Shown one piece after another: positions 5,378 to 6,172 of a stretch of 6,172 nt of DNA (positions are counted from its first letter, which is position 1; each line of letters opens with the position of its first letter). The DNA lies in NCBI GenBank assembly GCA_964423465.1, contig CAYRFK010000280.1:1-6172 (forward strand), written 5' to 3'. The notes beneath the pieces were generated by a model, which had not been told where the DNA came from, did no database searches, and saw nothing but the letters and a program-made list of their open reading frames with translations. Source of the stretch: VGWF01 sp964423465. GTDB lineage: Bacteria > Verrucomicrobiota > Kiritimatiellia > PWTM01. The position numbers were made by a program, and so were the translations under genes.

Positions 5378-5379
5378 AA

Positions 5380-5383
5380 AGGA
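5380..5383 (+). promoter_or_regulatory. kduD ribosome binding site
   Basis: AGGA lies 5 bases before the ATG at 5389. This fixes the start against an in-frame ATG at 5326, whose extra 21 residues would be encoded by the heptamer array and are absent from E. coli KduD. Confidence 0.7.
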
Positions 5384-5388
5384 AATCG

Positions 5389-6147
5389 ATGATTCTGGAC
5401 CAATTCTCTCTGAATGACCGCGTGGCTCTCGTCACCGGCGCGGGCCGCGGTCTGGGCCAAGGGATGGCGCTGGCGCTGGCCGAGGCGGGGGCCGACGTGG
5501 CCGCCGTCGACGTCATCGATTGCGCCGAAACCGCCGCGGCGATCCGGGCGATGGGCCGGCGCTGCGAGCCGATCGCCGCCGACCTGACCGCACCCGGCGC
5601 GCCGGCTAAGGTCGTTGAGACGGCCGTCGCCGCCCTCGGCCGACTCGACATCCTCGTCAACAACGCCGGGATCATCCGGCGCGCGGACTTCCTGGACTTC
5701 TCGGAGAAGGACTGGGACGACGTCATGAACCTCAACATCCGCGCCGTGTTCCTGCTCAGCCAGGCCGCAGCGCGGCAGATGGTTGCGCAGGGCGGCGGCA
5801 AGATCATCAGCGTCGCCTCCATGCTGTCCTTCCAGGGCGGCATCCGCGTTCCGTCCTACACCTCCTCGAAGAGCGGCGTCATGGGCCTTACGAAACTGAT
5901 GGCATGCGAACTGGGGCCGAAGGGCATCCAGTGCAACGCGATCGCGCCGGGCTACATGGCGACCGACAACACGACGGCCCTGCGGGCCGACGAGAAGCGC
6001 AATGCGGCCATCCTCGAGCGCATTCCGACGGGCCGGTGGGGCACGCCGGACGATCTCAAGGGCACCGTGGTATTCCTCGCTTCCCGCGCGTCGGATTACG
6101 TCAACGGCCACACTCTGGCCGTCGACGGAGGCTGGCTGGCGCGATGA
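5389..6147 (+). CDS. kduD: 2-dehydro-3-deoxy-D-gluconate 5-dehydrogenase (KduD), SDR family
   Basis: A 252-residue classical short-chain dehydrogenase; E. coli KduD has 253. It reduces 3-deoxy-D-glycero-2,5-hexodiulosonate, the KduI product, with NAD(P)H to 2-keto-3-deoxy-D-gluconate, which then enters KDG kinase/aldolase. Visible are the cofactor motif TGAGRGLG (16-23), NNAG (91-94), Asn116, and the catalytic Ser144, Tyr157 and Lys161. Stretches nearly identical to E. coli KduD as I remember it (FSEKDWDDVMNLNI, ASMLSFQGGIRVPSYT, NAIAPGYMAT and the C-terminal DYVNGxTxAVDGGWLAR) separate it from other SDRs. The start at 5389 is supported by AGGA five bases upstream and by the MILxxFSL N terminus. 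It is the natural partner of kduI but is now separated from it by 559 bases holding the repeat-flanked four-helix bundle gene. The stop overlaps a following ATG (ATGA, 6144-6147). Confidence 0.96.
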   Translation: MILDQFSLNDRVALVTGAGRGLGQGMALALAEAGADVAAVDVIDCAETAAAIRAMGRRCEPIAADLTAPGAPAKVVETAVAALGRLDILVNNAGIIRRADFLDFSEKDWDDVMNLNIRAVFLLSQAAARQMVAQGGGKIISVASMLSFQGGIRVPSYTSSKSGVMGLTKLMACELGPKGIQCNAIAPGYMATDNTTALRADEKRNAAILERIPTGRWGTPDDLKGTVVFLASRASDYVNGHTLAVDGGWLAR

Positions 6148-6172
6148 CAGGGCTGCGGGGATCGCTCGTTCG
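6144..6172 (+). CDS. Possible start of a further gene, cut by the window end
   Basis: An ATG overlaps the kduD stop in the arrangement ATGA, as also seen between the first two genes of the window. The nine complete codons plus one base that remain read MTGLRGSLV with no stop. GGAGG (6127-6131) lies 12 bases upstream, a somewhat long spacing. Too little is visible to name a product; a gene of the same sugar-acid pathway would be the expected neighbour. Confidence 0.35.

Larger units (their letters stand above)
4843..5378. mobile_element. Putative IVS-like cassette: four-helix bundle gene between inverted heptamer arrays
   Basis: A 536-bp segment separates kduI from kduD. Its left end (4843-4886) and the reverse complement of its right end (5335-5378) match at 35 of 44 positions, and at 17 of the outermost 18. 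Counting G-U pairs, 39 of 44 positions could pair in RNA. The ends are made of CATCCAA/TTGGATG heptamers and enclose one gene. No target-site duplication is visible at the borders and no transposase is encoded, so mobility is not shown. The arrangement resembles 23S rRNA intervening sequences, which carry an S23-type gene between complementary ends. An alternative is that a common intergenic repeat happens to flank the gene in both orientations. Confidence 0.45.

Noticed and set aside
5326..5388. KduD start at 5326
   Set aside because: The extra 21 residues are translated heptamer repeat (WSLVVGCWILDV), absent from E. coli KduD, and a ribosome binding site precedes the ATG at 5389.

Overview
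The window is GC-rich bacterial DNA, most plausibly from the Planctomycetota-Verrucomicrobiota-Chlamydiota (PVC) group, for example Kiritimatiellota, Verrucomicrobiota or Lentisphaerota. This placement is inferred from three things: the high GC content, the gene families present, and AT-richer 7-bp repeat arrays (TTGGATG and RGAGGTC types) with short perfect hairpins between genes. I recall such repeats as common in genomes of that group. No rRNA or other marker gene is present to confirm it. All supported genes are on the + strand.

Layout. (1) Positions 1-1672 hold a hairpin repeat followed by two overlapping genes (ATGA overlap): an endonuclease/exonuclease/phosphatase-fold protein and a protein built of prenyltransferase/squalene-cyclase-type alpha-barrel repeats. 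(2) Positions 1673-1999 contain no gene but a composite non-coding repeat: eight RGAGGTC heptamers, three successive hairpins with 8-9 bp stems and 4-nt loops, then TTGGATG heptamers. (3) Positions 2000-4829 hold an exported GH105-DUF4861 fusion enzyme and, one base after its stop, kduI. (4) Positions 4843-5378 look like an inserted cassette: a four-helix bundle (S23/IVS-type) gene bracketed by heptamer arrays in inverted orientation. (5) Positions 5389-6147 are kduD, followed by the possible first codons of another gene in an ATGA overlap.

The metabolic core is a pathway fragment for unsaturated uronic acids, the products of polysaccharide lyases acting on pectin, rhamnogalacturonan, ulvan or similar polymers. 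GH105 would release 4-deoxy-5-ketouronate outside the cytoplasm. KduI isomerises it and KduD reduces the product to 2-keto-3-deoxygluconate (KDG). No lyase, sulfatase, transporter, regulator, KDG kinase or aldolase lies in the window.

The least ordinary feature is the cassette between kduI and kduD. Its ends are complementary (35 of 44 positions Watson-Crick, 39 of 44 with G-U pairs). It therefore resembles the intervening sequences of bacterial 23S rRNA, which carry a homologous four-helix bundle gene between paired ends, but here it sits in a catabolic operon.
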